A stretch of DNA of 6,186 nt from an uncultured Clostridia bacterium. GTDB lineage: Bacteria > Bacillota > Clostridia > UBA1381. Made by a program: the position numbers and the translations under genes. The notes under the pieces are model-generated. The model saw only the letters and a list, made by a program, of their open reading frames with translations. It was not told the DNA's origin and made no database searches. Shown here piece by piece: positions 6,096-6,186 of the stretch (the stretch's first letter is position 1; every line of letters starts with the position of its first letter). The stretch covers positions 1 to 6,186 of the forward strand of contig CAKSGP010000095.1 of the NCBI GenBank assembly GCA_934454745.1, in the 5' to 3' direction.

Positions 6096-6186
6096 TCAAT
6101 TTATTATTACTTCCATATCATTCTCTATACCGCACAGACTGTATCGGAGATTTATTACTCCGCCTGAATCGTCGATGGTATATTTA
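6096..6186 (-). CDS. C-terminal end of an unidentified gene upstream of the protease gene
   Basis: The minus-strand frame entering from the right edge is open for 29 codons and ends in TGA (6096-6098). The visible tail contains YTIDDSGGVINLRYSLCGI and ends ENDMEVIIN. The other two minus-strand frames contain stops in this stretch. Short spacing to the protease start (13 bases, with the protease ribosome site AGGTAGAGG in the gap) supports a real gene in the same operon. The alternating pattern of a GG turn followed by a LRYSL strand resembles the end of DUF1934 (YwiB-like) beta-barrel proteins, but the piece is too short for a firm call. It does not look like the end of FtsX or a murein hydrolase, which often precede ctp genes. 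Confidence 0.6.
   Translation of the reverse strand, partial: KYTIDDSGGVINLRYSLCGIENDMEVIIN

Overview
The window looks like chromosomal DNA from a low-GC Bacillota, most likely an anaerobic Clostridia-type organism. This rests on AT-rich spacers, AGGAG-type ribosome sites, sigma-A-like promoters, a MalR/CitT-type response regulator and a CtpB-like protease with a peptidoglycan-binding tail. The sequence does not support a genus-level call. I see no mobile element, CRISPR array, rRNA or tRNA.

Layout. Positions 1-973 (minus) hold the N-terminal two thirds of pyruvate kinase, running off the left edge. It has its own promoter, surrounded by copies of ATACCT/AGGTAT. An AT-rich spacer follows, then a strong hairpin terminator (1171-1210) that ends a two-gene minus-strand operon. 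That operon encodes a 93-residue three-helix PQ-loop/SemiSWEET-like membrane protein (1819-2100) and a 196-residue SGNH-fold-like protein (1214-1804) that seems to lack the catalytic serine. Divergent from it (plus) is a two-component system of the CitA/DcuS-CitB/DcuR family: a membrane sensor kinase (2293-3909) and its response regulator (3921-4586). Convergent with the regulator is a secreted S41 carboxy-terminal processing protease (4628-6082, minus). The last 29 codons of another minus-strand gene lie just upstream of the protease gene.

How the genes may work together. The kinase and regulator are clearly a cognate pair, and the kinase keeps the Arg/His/Arg pattern used by relatives to bind carboxylates. 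No carboxylate transporter or metabolic operon is present. The nearest candidate target is the divergent PQ-loop/SGNH-like operon. Its predicted promoter carries a perfect 14-bp palindrome centred on the predicted transcription start. A carboxylate-sensing system controlling this little-understood membrane protein/pseudoenzyme pair is the most interesting hypothesis here, but it is inference. Pyruvate kinase and the protease look like ordinary housekeeping neighbours.

There is no gene-free stretch longer than 300 bases. The longest are 974-1213 (pyk promoter plus terminator) and 2101-2292 (two divergent promoters).
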